A stretch of DNA of 10,364 nucleotides from Enterobacteriaceae bacterium UBA3516 (GCA_002377245.1 DFPL01000114.1:1-10364), one strand, 5' to 3'. Shown: positions 1 to 5,827, counted from the stretch's first letter. Numbers and translations: made by a program. The notes: a model not told the origin generated them from the sequence alone.

Positions 1-406
1 CGGCATTCTGGTTGTGGCGTAAAACGGCAAAATCATCGACACCCAGCTCTATGGCCTGTCGGAAATGCTGGATGGTTTGCCGCAGTATGCTTTTACGACG
101 CTGATGCTGCTGAGCCATAACATCATCACCTTCTGCGTGCCGTCCTCTTCGGGGGAAGCGGCGTTAACCATGCCGGTGCTCGCACCGCTGGGCGATCTGG
201 TTAATATCAATAAAGAGGCGATGGTGATGGCCTATCAATTTGGTAACGGGCTGACCAATCTTATTTCGCCCACCGGCGGTGTGCTGCTGGCCGGGTTGTC
301 GATTGCGCGCGTAGGGTTTGGTCAGTGGCTGCGGGTGATTATGCGCCTGTTTCCGCTGCTGTGGATCACCAGCGCCATTTTTGCGGCCATCTCCGCCTGG
401 GTTTAA
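1..406 (+). pseudogene. 3' part of a YfcC-family (DcuC superfamily) membrane transporter, apparently interrupted by a stop codon
   Basis: This is the C-terminal end of a polytopic inner-membrane carrier of the YfcC/DcuC type, a family that includes dicarboxylate and basic amino-acid carriers. The substrate cannot be told from this fragment. The stretch PSSSGEAALTMPVLAPLGDL, then the segment reading FGNGLTNLISPTGG, then a hydrophobic tail ending at the TAA of 404-406 are the features I recognise. The same reading frame continues left of the first ATG (65): it encodes GILVVA, a TAA at 20-22, then NGKIIDTQLYGLSE. Both sides look like one continuous conserved segment (family members have roughly VV-x-x-NGKIIDT here), so the TAA looks like a nonsense change, for example from GAA or AAA. 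The ATG at 65 lies inside the conserved region and is not a credible native start. The family call is firm. The broken state is inferred, because the gene's 5' part lies outside the window and a sequencing error is possible. Confidence 0.66.
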
Positions 407-411
407 CCGTG

Positions 412-432
412 CTATGCGCGACGGCATAGTTT
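412..432 (+). terminator. Weak terminator-like hairpin after the transporter
   Basis: A perfect 6-bp stem, CTATGC (412-417) with GCATAG (424-429), closes a 6-base loop and is followed by only three Ts (430-432). It sits just after the transporter stop and before the GntR promoter, so it may end transporter transcription. The T tract is short, so function is uncertain. Confidence 0.35.
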
Positions 433-449
433 CCCGTGCGCGCATCGAC

Positions 450-455
450 TATAAT
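450..455 (+). promoter_or_regulatory. Consensus -10 box for the GntR regulator gene
   Basis: A perfect TATAAT lies 37 bases before the ATG at 493. No good -35 hexamer is visible at 16-18 bp upstream (the bases there read roughly TAGTTT), which fits a weak or activator-dependent promoter. Its position downstream of the alternative GTG at 436 argues against that GTG as the start. I see no clear GntR operator palindrome beside it. Confidence 0.45.
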
Positions 456-492
456 CCGGGTTCAAATCATTGGCCCTGTTGGTGAATACGCG

Positions 493-1218
493 ATGTTGAG
501 TAATGGACTGCAACAGCATACCGCTGTCCCGCTATACAGACAGTTGAAGGATAAAATCCTCAGCGATATCTCCTCCGGCAAACTTGCGGAAGGGGCGAAA
601 ATACCCACCGAAGTTGAGCTGAGCGAGCTGTATGACATTAGCCGTGTGACGGTGCGTAACGCTATTAAAGAGCTGGTGGACGAAGGCTATCTGGTTAAGA
701 AACAGGGAAAGGGTACCTTTGTTTGTCTGCCGAAGATTGAACGTAAAGTGGTGCATCTGCTGAGCTTTACCGATGCCTGTGACAGTAGCCATCTGACTAC
801 CGCCAGCAAGGTGCTGCGTACCGCTATCCTCGACGATTATCACCATGTTCGCGAAGCGCTGCGCTTAGCTGACGACGACTCGCTGCTCTATATTCAACGC
901 CTGCGTCGCGCGGGGGACCAACCTTTGATGCTGGAGAATAACTACTACTCGCTCAAGCGATTTGGTTTTTTACAGCAGGAAGATCTGAGCGGTTCGTTGT
1001 ATCAGCTTTTACGCGAAAAGTACGCGATTCGCCCGACCCATGCCGGGGAAACCACCGTGGAGATGGTGCGCGCCCACGGCGAGACGGCAACATTGCTGGA
1101 ACAGCCGCTCGGAGAGCCGCTGTTTTTAATGAAGACGCTGATTCTGGATGCCGACTACCAGCCTATTCACTACGGCGAGCAGCTTATCGTTGCCGAGCGG
1201 TATAAATTCAATTTTTGA
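493..1218 (+). CDS. GntR-family (HutC/UTRA-type) transcriptional regulator
   Basis: A cytoplasmic DNA-binding regulator of 241 aa, the usual length for HutC-type GntR proteins. Residues 13-77 are the winged helix-turn-helix: it opens with PLYRQLKDKI, continues through IPTEVELSELYDISRVTVRN and ends in the wing KKQGKGTFV. Residues about 95-238 are a UTRA effector-binding domain, with the motifs LLYIQRLRRAG and LMLENNYYS and the typical end GEQLIVAERYKF. I chose the ATG at 493 over the upstream GTG at 436 because family proteins start shortly before the PLYxQ motif and because the TATAAT at 450-455 lies between the two; its Shine-Dalgarno is weak. It follows the transporter in the same direction after 86 bp, so it probably controls that transporter or other genes left of the window, answering to a small metabolite. 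The ligand cannot be read from sequence. Confidence 0.9.
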   Translation: MLSNGLQQHTAVPLYRQLKDKILSDISSGKLAEGAKIPTEVELSELYDISRVTVRNAIKELVDEGYLVKKQGKGTFVCLPKIERKVVHLLSFTDACDSSHLTTASKVLRTAILDDYHHVREALRLADDDSLLYIQRLRRAGDQPLMLENNYYSLKRFGFLQQEDLSGSLYQLLREKYAIRPTHAGETTVEMVRAHGETATLLEQPLGEPLFLMKTLILDADYQPIHYGEQLIVAERYKFNF

Positions 1219-1233
1219 GATGCGGGTGATTCT

Positions 1234-1299
1234 CCCGGATGCGCTGCGCTTATCCGGGCTACGCCTGAGTGTCGCCACGGTAGGCGTAGCGCGCCGTGG
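1234..1299. repeat. REP/BIME-like hairpin cluster between the GntR gene and argI
   Basis: The spacer of two converging genes is filled by nested inverted repeats. CCCGGAT (1234-1240) pairs with ATCCGGG (1252-1258), the core of an enteric REP. GCTACGCCT (1258-1266) pairs with AGGCGTAGC (1282-1290), a 9-bp perfect arm. CCACGG (1275-1280) pairs with CCGTGG (1294-1299). REP clusters like this often stabilise the 3' ends of transcripts or bind DNA gyrase or IHF; here it would serve as the 3' end of both the GntR gene and argI. No separate T-tailed terminator is visible. Confidence 0.75.
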
Positions 1300-1305
1300 A
1301 AATGA

Positions 1306-2310
1306 TTACTGAGCCAGGGTCGCGACCATCACCGCTTTGATGGTGTGCATGCGGTTTTCCGCCTGATCAAACACAATACTCGCCGTTGACTCAAATACCT
1401 CGTCGGTCACTTCCATTCCGCCGTGCAGACCAAACTCTTCGGCCATTTTCTTGCCAAGCGTCGTCTGGTCGTCATGGAAAGCTGGCAGGCAGTGCAGGAA
1501 CTTCACATCCGGGTTACCGGTCAGGGCCAGCATCTGGCTATTTACCTGGTAAGCACGCAGCAGGTTAATGCGCTCGGCCCATTTCTCTTTCGCCTCGCCC
1601 ATCGATACCCACACGTCGGTGTAGATAAAGTCTGCCCCTTTGACGCCCGCAGCAACATCTTCGGTCAGTGTAATATTGCCACCGTTTTTCTCCGCCAGCG
1701 CTTTACACTTCGCTACCAGACCGGCTTCCGGCCAGCAGGCTGTCGGGGCGACGAGGCGTAAATCCAGCCCGGTCATGGCCGCCGCTTCCAGCATGGAGTT
1801 GCCCATGTTGTTGCGCGCGTCGCCGGCATAAACCAGCGTCATTTCATTAAACGCTTTGCCTGGCAGGTGTTCCTGCATGGTCAACAAATCCGCCAGCAGT
1901 TGCGTCGGGTGGAACTCGTTGGTCAGGCCATTCCATACCGGAACCCCGGCAAATTCAGCCAGTGTTTCGACGATTTCCTGACCGTAACCGCGATACTGTA
2001 TACCGTCGTACATTCTTCCCAGGACCCGGGCGGTATCTTTAATTGATTCTTTATGCCCGATCTGGCTACCGCTTGGGCCGAGATAAGTGACGCGAGCGCC
2101 CTGATCAAATGCGGCAACTTCGAAAGAGCACCGGGTGCGAGTGGAGTCTTTTTCGAAGATGAGCGCGATGTTCTTACCGGTAAGTTTCTGTACTTCTTGG
2201 ACTTTTTTCTTATCTGATTTTAGTTTGGCGGCAAGCTGCAGCAGGGTATGAATTTCAGCAGGGGTAAAATCGAGTAATTTCAAAAAATGCTTCTGGTAAA
2301 ACGTCGTCAT
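1306..2310 (-). CDS. argI: Ornithine carbamoyltransferase (arginine biosynthesis)
   Basis: This cytoplasmic enzyme makes citrulline from ornithine and carbamoyl phosphate, the sixth step of arginine synthesis, and in enterics it works as a trimer. Its 334 aa match the family. The carbamoyl-phosphate loop S56-T-R-T-R60 is intact, as are H134-P-T-Q137, the ornithine-binding D232 and S236-M-G238, and the catalytic H273-C-L-P276. The ATG at 2310 is preceded by a GAGGG ribosome site (2315-2319). Two ARG boxes cover the promoter, so ArgR with arginine should repress it. The biosynthetic (anabolic) role is supported by these boxes and by the lack of arcA or arcC genes in the window. It is transcribed away from rraB, as in other enterics. 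No odd residue or truncation is visible. Confidence 0.97.
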   Translation of the reverse strand: MTTFYQKHFLKLLDFTPAEIHTLLQLAAKLKSDKKKVQEVQKLTGKNIALIFEKDSTRTRCSFEVAAFDQGARVTYLGPSGSQIGHKESIKDTARVLGRMYDGIQYRGYGQEIVETLAEFAGVPVWNGLTNEFHPTQLLADLLTMQEHLPGKAFNEMTLVYAGDARNNMGNSMLEAAAMTGLDLRLVAPTACWPEAGLVAKCKALAEKNGGNITLTEDVAAGVKGADFIYTDVWVSMGEAKEKWAERINLLRAYQVNSQMLALTGNPDVKFLHCLPAFHDDQTTLGKKMAEEFGLHGGMEVTDEVFESTASIVFDQAENRMHTIKAVMVATLAQ

Positions 2311-2337
2311 GGTTCCCTCACCTGGCTCAGGCCACTT

Positions 2338-2376
2338 ATTGAATTAAAATTCAATTTATATGTATGAATATTCATT
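2338..2376 (-). promoter_or_regulatory. Double ARG box (ArgR operator) at the argI promoter
   Basis: Two 18-bp boxes are separated by 3 bp, so their centres lie 21 bp apart, the standard arrangement for ArgR hexamer binding. Box 1 (2338-2355) reads ATTGAATTTTAATTCAAT on the - strand and is palindromic except at its centre. Box 2 (2359-2376) reads AATGAATATTCATACATA on the - strand. Both fit the TGAAT-N4-ATTCA type of consensus, box 2 less well in its right half. The boxes overlap the probable -10, so ArgR would block RNA polymerase. Confidence 0.88.
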
Positions 2377-2381
2377 TGCAA
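2355..2381 (-). promoter_or_regulatory. Probable argI promoter
   Basis: On the - strand TTGCAA (2381-2376) could be the -35 and TATAAA (2360-2355) the -10, 15 bp apart; shifting either hexamer by one base gives 16 bp. It lies within the ARG boxes, as expected of a strongly repressed arginine gene. The predicted start of transcription is roughly 2348, leaving a short leader of about 37 bases. Confidence 0.6.
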
Positions 2382-2472
2382 GCGCTATGAATAAATCTTT
2401 TCGCCGGGGAGTGGAGGCATTGGCGGCGGTATGTGACAATAAGTCTATCTGCCACATTATGAGGAATGAGCC

Positions 2473-2895
2473 ATGGCGAACCCGGAACAACTGGAAGAGC
2501 AGCGCGAAGAGACGCGTTTGATTATTGAAGAATTGCTGGAAGACGGCAGCGATCCTGATGCGCTGTACACCATTGAGCATCATCTTTCGGCAGATGATTT
2601 TGAAACGCTGGAAAAAGTCGCGGTCGAAGCCTTTAAGATGGGCTATGAAGTGACTGAGCCAGAAGAGCTGGAGCTGGAAGAGGGCGAAGTGGTCATTTGC
2701 TGCGACCTGCTTTCCGAAAGCGCGCTGAATGCGGATCTGATCGATGCTCAGGTTGTGCAACTGATGGATCTGGCTGAAAAATTTGAAGTCGAATACGACG
2801 GTTGGGGCACGTACTACGAAGACCCGAACGGCGAAGACGGCGACGAAGATGATGAAGATTTCGAGGATGAAGACGACGACGGCGTGCGTCACTAA
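2473..2895 (+). CDS. rraB: Regulator (inhibitor) of ribonuclease E activity, RraB
   Basis: A small acidic cytoplasmic protein of 140 aa. In E. coli its homologue (formerly YjgD) binds the C-terminal scaffold half of RNase E and inhibits cleavage of a subset of transcripts by altering the degradosome. The N-terminal stretch ANPEQLEEQREETRLIIEEL and the motif NADLIDAQVVQLMDLAEKF are characteristic. Residues about 116-137 form an almost uninterrupted Asp/Glu tail, slightly longer than I recall for E. coli. The ATG at 2473 follows a GAGGAATGAG-type ribosome site. It is divergent from argI and followed 44 bp later by miaE on the same strand, so the two are probably cotranscribed. I see no well-placed sigma-70 promoter. 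Confidence 0.96.
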   Translation: MANPEQLEEQREETRLIIEELLEDGSDPDALYTIEHHLSADDFETLEKVAVEAFKMGYEVTEPEELELEEGEVVICCDLLSESALNADLIDAQVVQLMDLAEKFEVEYDGWGTYYEDPNGEDGDEDDEDFEDEDDDGVRH

Positions 2896-2903
2896 GTCCC
2901 CCT

Positions 2904-2923
2904 GCGGCAGCTTCGGCTGCCGC
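2904..2923 (+). other. Perfect intercistronic hairpin with a C(UUCG)G tetraloop between rraB and miaE
   Basis: GCGGCAGC (2904-2911) and GCTGCCGC (2916-2923) form a perfect 8-bp GC-rich stem closed by TTCG with a C-G closing pair, the extra-stable tetraloop class. No T tract follows: the next bases contain the miaE ribosome site AAGGA (2929-2933). It is therefore more likely an mRNA stability or processing element, or a weak attenuator, than a full terminator. Confidence 0.75.
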
Positions 2924-2939
2924 ACTGCAAGGAACAGGC

Positions 2940-3704
2940 ATGGATTATCCCCAGATTCTCTCCCCGGTTTTACATTTTCTCCACTGCACTACTCCCCAGG
3001 CCTGGATAGACAAAGCGCGCGACCCGGCGAATCTTCCTCTGCTCCTGACTGACCATCTGATCTGCGAGCTGAAAGCAGCGCAAACGGCCATGCTGTTGGT
3101 GCGTAAATACGTTGCGGATAAAGAAGGTGCGGATACGCTGCTGGCGTGGCTGAAACCCTACGAGGCGTTCGCCTTTCGTGAAGGGCCAGAACCCGATTTT
3201 AATCTGTTGCAGAAGCAGGTAGCCAAAGGCGCGATGCCCAAAACGGACGATCCGTGGGGGCAGTCATTAATTGACAGCATGGTGTTGTTAATTAAAGAGG
3301 AGTTGCACCATTTCTGGCAGGTACGTGAAGCCATGGCCGCCCGCCATATTCCCTATGTGAAAATCACCGCCAGTCGTTACGCCAAAGGCATGCTGAAAGA
3401 GGTGCGTACCCACGAGCCGCTGACTCTTATCGACAAACTGATTTGCGGTGCGTATATCGAAGCGCGCTCCTGCGAACGCTTTGCGGCACTGGCGCCCTGG
3501 TTGGATGACGGGCTGCAAAAGTTCTACCTGTCACTGCTGCGATCTGAAGCCCGCCATTATGAGGATTACCTCACCCTTGCTCAGCGGGTATCGAAGAGTG
3601 ACATTACGCCCCGGATCCGCCATTTCGGCGAAGTGGAAGCGGCGCTAATCAGTATGCCGGACACAGAGTTTCGTTTTCACAGCGGCGTGCCGGTGGGCTC
3701 GTAA
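2940..3704 (+). CDS. miaE: tRNA 2-methylthio-N6-isopentenyladenosine-37 hydroxylase MiaE
   Basis: MiaE is an oxygen-dependent diiron enzyme that hydroxylates ms2i6A at position 37 of tRNAs reading UNN codons, giving ms2io6A. It is known from Salmonella and absent from E. coli K-12. The 254-aa length and a four-helix ferritin-like pattern of carboxylate and histidine ligands support the call: E43 (LICELKAA), the E120-E-L-H-H124 cluster (KEELHHFW), E174 (YIEARSCERF) and E203-A-R-H206 (SEARHYEDY). This is the expected pair of E...ExxH halves. Exact ligands in the EELHH cluster cannot be chosen by eye. The ATG at 2940 has a good AAGGA ribosome site 6 bases upstream. It lies 44 bp after rraB with a hairpin between, which suggests one transcript. 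In Salmonella MiaE activity has been linked to growth on C4 dicarboxylates. Confidence 0.95.
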   Translation: MDYPQILSPVLHFLHCTTPQAWIDKARDPANLPLLLTDHLICELKAAQTAMLLVRKYVADKEGADTLLAWLKPYEAFAFREGPEPDFNLLQKQVAKGAMPKTDDPWGQSLIDSMVLLIKEELHHFWQVREAMAARHIPYVKITASRYAKGMLKEVRTHEPLTLIDKLICGAYIEARSCERFAALAPWLDDGLQKFYLSLLRSEARHYEDYLTLAQRVSKSDITPRIRHFGEVEAALISMPDTEFRFHSGVPVGS

Positions 3705-3721
3705 AATTAGTAAGGGATTCG

Positions 3722-3746
3722 CCTCTCCCGTCGAACGCGGGAGAGG
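3722..3746. terminator. Hairpin between the converging ends of miaE and yjgM
   Basis: CCTCTCCCG (3722-3730) and CGGGAGAGG (3738-3746) form a perfect 9-bp stem with a 7-base loop, 18 bases past the miaE stop and 7 bases past the yjgM stop. Neither side has a real T run, so it is terminator-like, serving either direction, rather than a canonical intrinsic terminator. Confidence 0.5.
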
Positions 3747-3752
3747 GCGCAA

Positions 3753-4256
3753 TTACAACGTTTTTAACATCCGCACTTCGCAATCCACGTGTCCGGTGCA
3801 GCCGAGCGGCTCACTGATGTGCTTAAAGCCAAGATGCTCGTACAGGCCAATTGCCTCTTTTAAAAATTCCGTTGTTTCCAGATAACAGCGGGTAAACCCC
3901 TGCGCGCGGGCATGATCCAGCGCGAGAAGCGCCAGCTTTTTGGCCAGCCCGCGTCCACGTGCTGAAGGCAGAAAGTACATCTTTTGCAACTCGCAGATAT
4001 CCGGTTCGCTGCAGCTTAACGGGGCCACGCCGCCGCCGCCCACGACCACGCCCTCAAACTCAACCACCCAGTAGGCAGCCTCTTTCTGGCTATAGAGTTG
4101 ATATAGCTCGTCCAGATTGGGGTCGGCGACGGTATAGCCTTTATCGGCGGTAAGACCGTATTCAGCAGAAACCTGACGGATGACGGAGGCGATGGCGGCA
4201 TTATCTTTAGCCGTCATCCGGCGTAATGCCACGCTCTCTTTAGCCACTTCATTCAT
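3753..4256 (-). CDS. yjgM: GNAT-family N-acetyltransferase YjgM
   Basis: A soluble acetyl-CoA-dependent acetyltransferase, 167 aa from the ATG at 4256, which equals the E. coli YjgM length. A longer start at 4304 would add 16 hydrophobic residues that I consider untranslated leader; the real start has no strong Shine-Dalgarno. The GNAT fold is seen in LRRMTAKDNAAIASVIRQV (strand 1 and helix 1), VVEFEGVVVGGGGVAPL, the acetyl-CoA pyrophosphate loop R100-G-R-G-L-A105 following QKMYFLP, and motif B CYLETTEFLKEAIGLYEHLG with the usual late Tyr. The end (TGHVDCEVRML) is typical of this subgroup. The E. coli homologue has, as I recall, been associated with acetylation of a small amino-acid substrate; the substrate here is not readable from sequence. 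It diverges from the first yjgN copy. Confidence 0.92.
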   Translation of the reverse strand: MNEVAKESVALRRMTAKDNAAIASVIRQVSAEYGLTADKGYTVADPNLDELYQLYSQKEAAYWVVEFEGVVVGGGGVAPLSCSEPDICELQKMYFLPSARGRGLAKKLALLALDHARAQGFTRCYLETTEFLKEAIGLYEHLGFKHISEPLGCTGHVDCEVRMLKTL

Positions 4257-4433
4257 ACATACGCTCAATAATACAAACTCATTTATTGGCATATTTAATA
4301 ACATTCTCTGAAAGTAGGCGCAAGCTGTTTAATTCGACTGGTATTAAGCGGGCGATGCGTTATCGTAGCGCGCTCACGGACGTGATAATCATTATTTATC
4401 AAATCAATATTTATATTTAAGGATGATGTTTTT
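4257..4433. promoter_or_regulatory. Divergent yjgM/yjgN control region with a Fur-box-like sequence
   Basis: This 177-bp AT-rich spacer must hold the promoters of both divergent genes. GATAATCATTAT (4384-4395) matches 12 of 13 bases of the right-hand part of the classical Fur box, but the left hexamer (4378-4383) matches poorly, so about 14 of 19 overall. A TAAGGA ribosome site (4418-4423) precedes the yjgN ATG. I could not assign convincing -35/-10 pairs. Confidence 0.35.
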
Positions 4434-5624
4434 ATGCACGGAGATATCCGTTTCAGGAATAATGCACGGCAATCGTTTATATTTCATGGTAAAGGTTTAG
4501 ACTATTTTTTAATTTCGTTAGTCAATATTCTGCTGTCAGTAATTACTCTGGGCATTTACGTGCCCTGGGCGATGGTGCGCTCCCGCCGTTACGTCTATGA
4601 ACATCTGGAACTCAACGGCGCGCGCTTTGGTTACCACGCAAAGGGCGGCGCGCTGTTTCTGAGCTGGCTACTCACCTCAATAATTATGTTTATTGTCATC
4701 TTCGTCGCAGAAGTCCTCCATCCGGTGGCTGGCTCCTTAGCGGTATTTATTGTGATGCTGGTGACGCCGTTCCTGATGGTAAAAAGCCTGCAATATAATG
4801 CGTTGATGACCACGCTGAATAGCGTCCGCTTTGCTTTTCACTGCTCGATGAAAAGTGCATGGTGGATAATGATGGGGTTACCTACGTTATTGATAATTGT
4901 GCTCGGCGTAATCATATATTTCCTCGGCAGTATGATGTTCAGTGGATATAACTTTGACGGTTTTCTGGTGAAAATTATTGTGCTGGCGATTATAGGTATT
5001 GTCGGTATGAGCGTCACCAACGGCTATGTCTATGCCAAATGGATATCGCTTACCGGCAAAGGCGGGCAGTTTGGGGTACATAAATTTGATATTCGCGTTA
5101 GCACAAAGTACTGCATTAAAGCCTGCTTGTTTTCACTGTGCATTTTGATTCCCTTTCTCGGTCTGATGTTTTACTTACTCTCCACCTCGTTTAGCAGCAT
5201 GGGGATGCTGCGTGTGATGAATGGCGCAGGCGATGAGGTCATTTCTCAGTATCCAGGACAGATACTGTTGTGCTATATGCTCTATCTGGGCGCAATCCTG
5301 CTCTCTTCTGCCTATATCTGGCAGGCTTTCCGCAACCACTTCATGAACGGTCTTTCCCTGGCAGACGGGAGCATCCGCTTTGCCTCTACTCTGACGTTCC
5401 ATGGGGTAGTGGTGCAGTTGCTGCTGCTGGTGTTTGTATCAATGATCACCTGCGGGTTAGCCTATCCGTGGATGAAGATGCGGTTCATTCGCTACCAGGC
5501 CAGCCATTCCTGGGTAGAGGGGGATCTCAACAGCCTTGAACTGACCGACCATAAAGAGCTGCCTGAAACAGGCTTTGTTGCCGTTGTTTCTCGTGGCGTA
5601 ATGCCAGTGGTTCCTTTTATTTAA
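4434..5624 (+). CDS. yjgN: YjgN-like DUF898 multi-pass inner-membrane protein, copy 1
   Basis: A predicted polytopic inner-membrane protein of 396 aa, close to the length I recall for E. coli YjgN. Its function is unknown. The DUF898 hallmark near the N-terminus is FHGKGLDYFLISLVNILL followed by TLGIYVPWAMVRSRRY (38-53). Long hydrophobic stretches lie at about 24-46, 72-116, 143-166, 178-200, 227-250, 275-296 and 323-346. Between them come polar segments of one repeating style, with a basic/aromatic cluster then a Gly or Asn before R/K/Q-F: R49-RRY...GARF65, Y121...VRF133, W203...QFGVHKF218, R300...SIRF316, and a last one at 348-366. The C-terminal ITCGLAYPWMKMRFIRY mirrors the N-terminal hallmark. 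The first 40 codons are AT-rich, with several TTA and an ATA. The start at 4434 has TAAGGA 10 bases upstream. Its own terminator follows, so it is a separate unit from copy 2. Confidence 0.88.
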   Translation: MHGDIRFRNNARQSFIFHGKGLDYFLISLVNILLSVITLGIYVPWAMVRSRRYVYEHLELNGARFGYHAKGGALFLSWLLTSIIMFIVIFVAEVLHPVAGSLAVFIVMLVTPFLMVKSLQYNALMTTLNSVRFAFHCSMKSAWWIMMGLPTLLIIVLGVIIYFLGSMMFSGYNFDGFLVKIIVLAIIGIVGMSVTNGYVYAKWISLTGKGGQFGVHKFDIRVSTKYCIKACLFSLCILIPFLGLMFYLLSTSFSSMGMLRVMNGAGDEVISQYPGQILLCYMLYLGAILLSSAYIWQAFRNHFMNGLSLADGSIRFASTLTFHGVVVQLLLLVFVSMITCGLAYPWMKMRFIRYQASHSWVEGDLNSLELTDHKELPETGFVAVVSRGVMPVVPFI

Positions 5625-5632
5625 TGACGATC

Positions 5633-5660
5633 AGGCCGGTGCACATTCCGGCCTTTATTT
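5633..5660 (+). terminator. Intrinsic terminator after yjgN copy 1
   Basis: AGGCCGG (5633-5639) and CCGGCCT (5648-5654) form a perfect 7-bp stem with an 8-base loop, followed by a T-rich tail (TTTATTT, ending at 5660). It starts 8 bases past the stop codon at 5622-5624, well placed to end copy 1 transcription. Confidence 0.82.
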
Positions 5661-5827
5661 CTCTCTTCGCTTCACCGCCATACCATCTCCCGGCAGTACT
5701 GACAAGACCAGTAATATTGGTCGCTACATTTTTGGTACAAAGTTTACTAAAATTAATAACGGCAATAAAAATACCGTAATATTTCTATGGCTTATTGAGT
5801 GTTGTTCTATTTACGATAAGGATTGTT
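5661..5827 (+). promoter_or_regulatory. AT-rich leader and probable promoter of yjgN copy 2, with a near-palindrome
   Basis: This segment lies between the copy 1 terminator and the copy 2 start. GACCA (5706-5710) and TGGTC (5718-5722) form an inverted repeat around GTAATAT, and 7 of 8 opposed base pairs in the 17-mer match, so it could be an operator. A possible promoter is TTGGTA (5732-5737), 16 bp, TAATAA (5754-5759); this is tentative. The ribosome site ATAAGGA (5816-5822) resembles the TAAGGAT of copy 1. Confidence 0.4.

Noticed and set aside
436..492. N-terminal extension of the GntR regulator from a GTG start
   Set aside because: It lies upstream of the -10 box, has no ribosome site, and adds residues not typical of the family.
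2433..2460. Possible rraB promoter GTGACA - 16 bp - CATTAT
   Set aside because: Transcription would start about where the ribosome site lies, only a few bases before the ATG, leaving no usable leader. The match is probably chance.
2356..2925. A 189-codon reading frame on the - strand opposite rraB, rich in Phe, Val and Ile
   Set aside because: It mirrors the Asp/Glu-rich rraB codons (GAA and GAT read as Phe, Ile and similar) and runs into the argI operator. rraB explains the region fully.
3722..3746. Considered as a mobile-element or attachment-site repeat between miaE and yjgM
   Set aside because: Only one hairpin is present, with no direct repeats, no integrase and normal enteric gene order on both sides; a convergent-gene hairpin is the simpler reading.
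4257..4304. N-terminal extension of YjgM by 16 hydrophobic residues, like a signal segment
   Set aside because: E. coli YjgM begins at the equivalent of 4256 with 167 residues, and GNAT enzymes of this kind are soluble.
5795..5827. TTG start giving 11 more residues for yjgN copy 2
   Set aside because: There is no ribosome site before the TTG, while the ATG at 5828 has AAGGA at good spacing.
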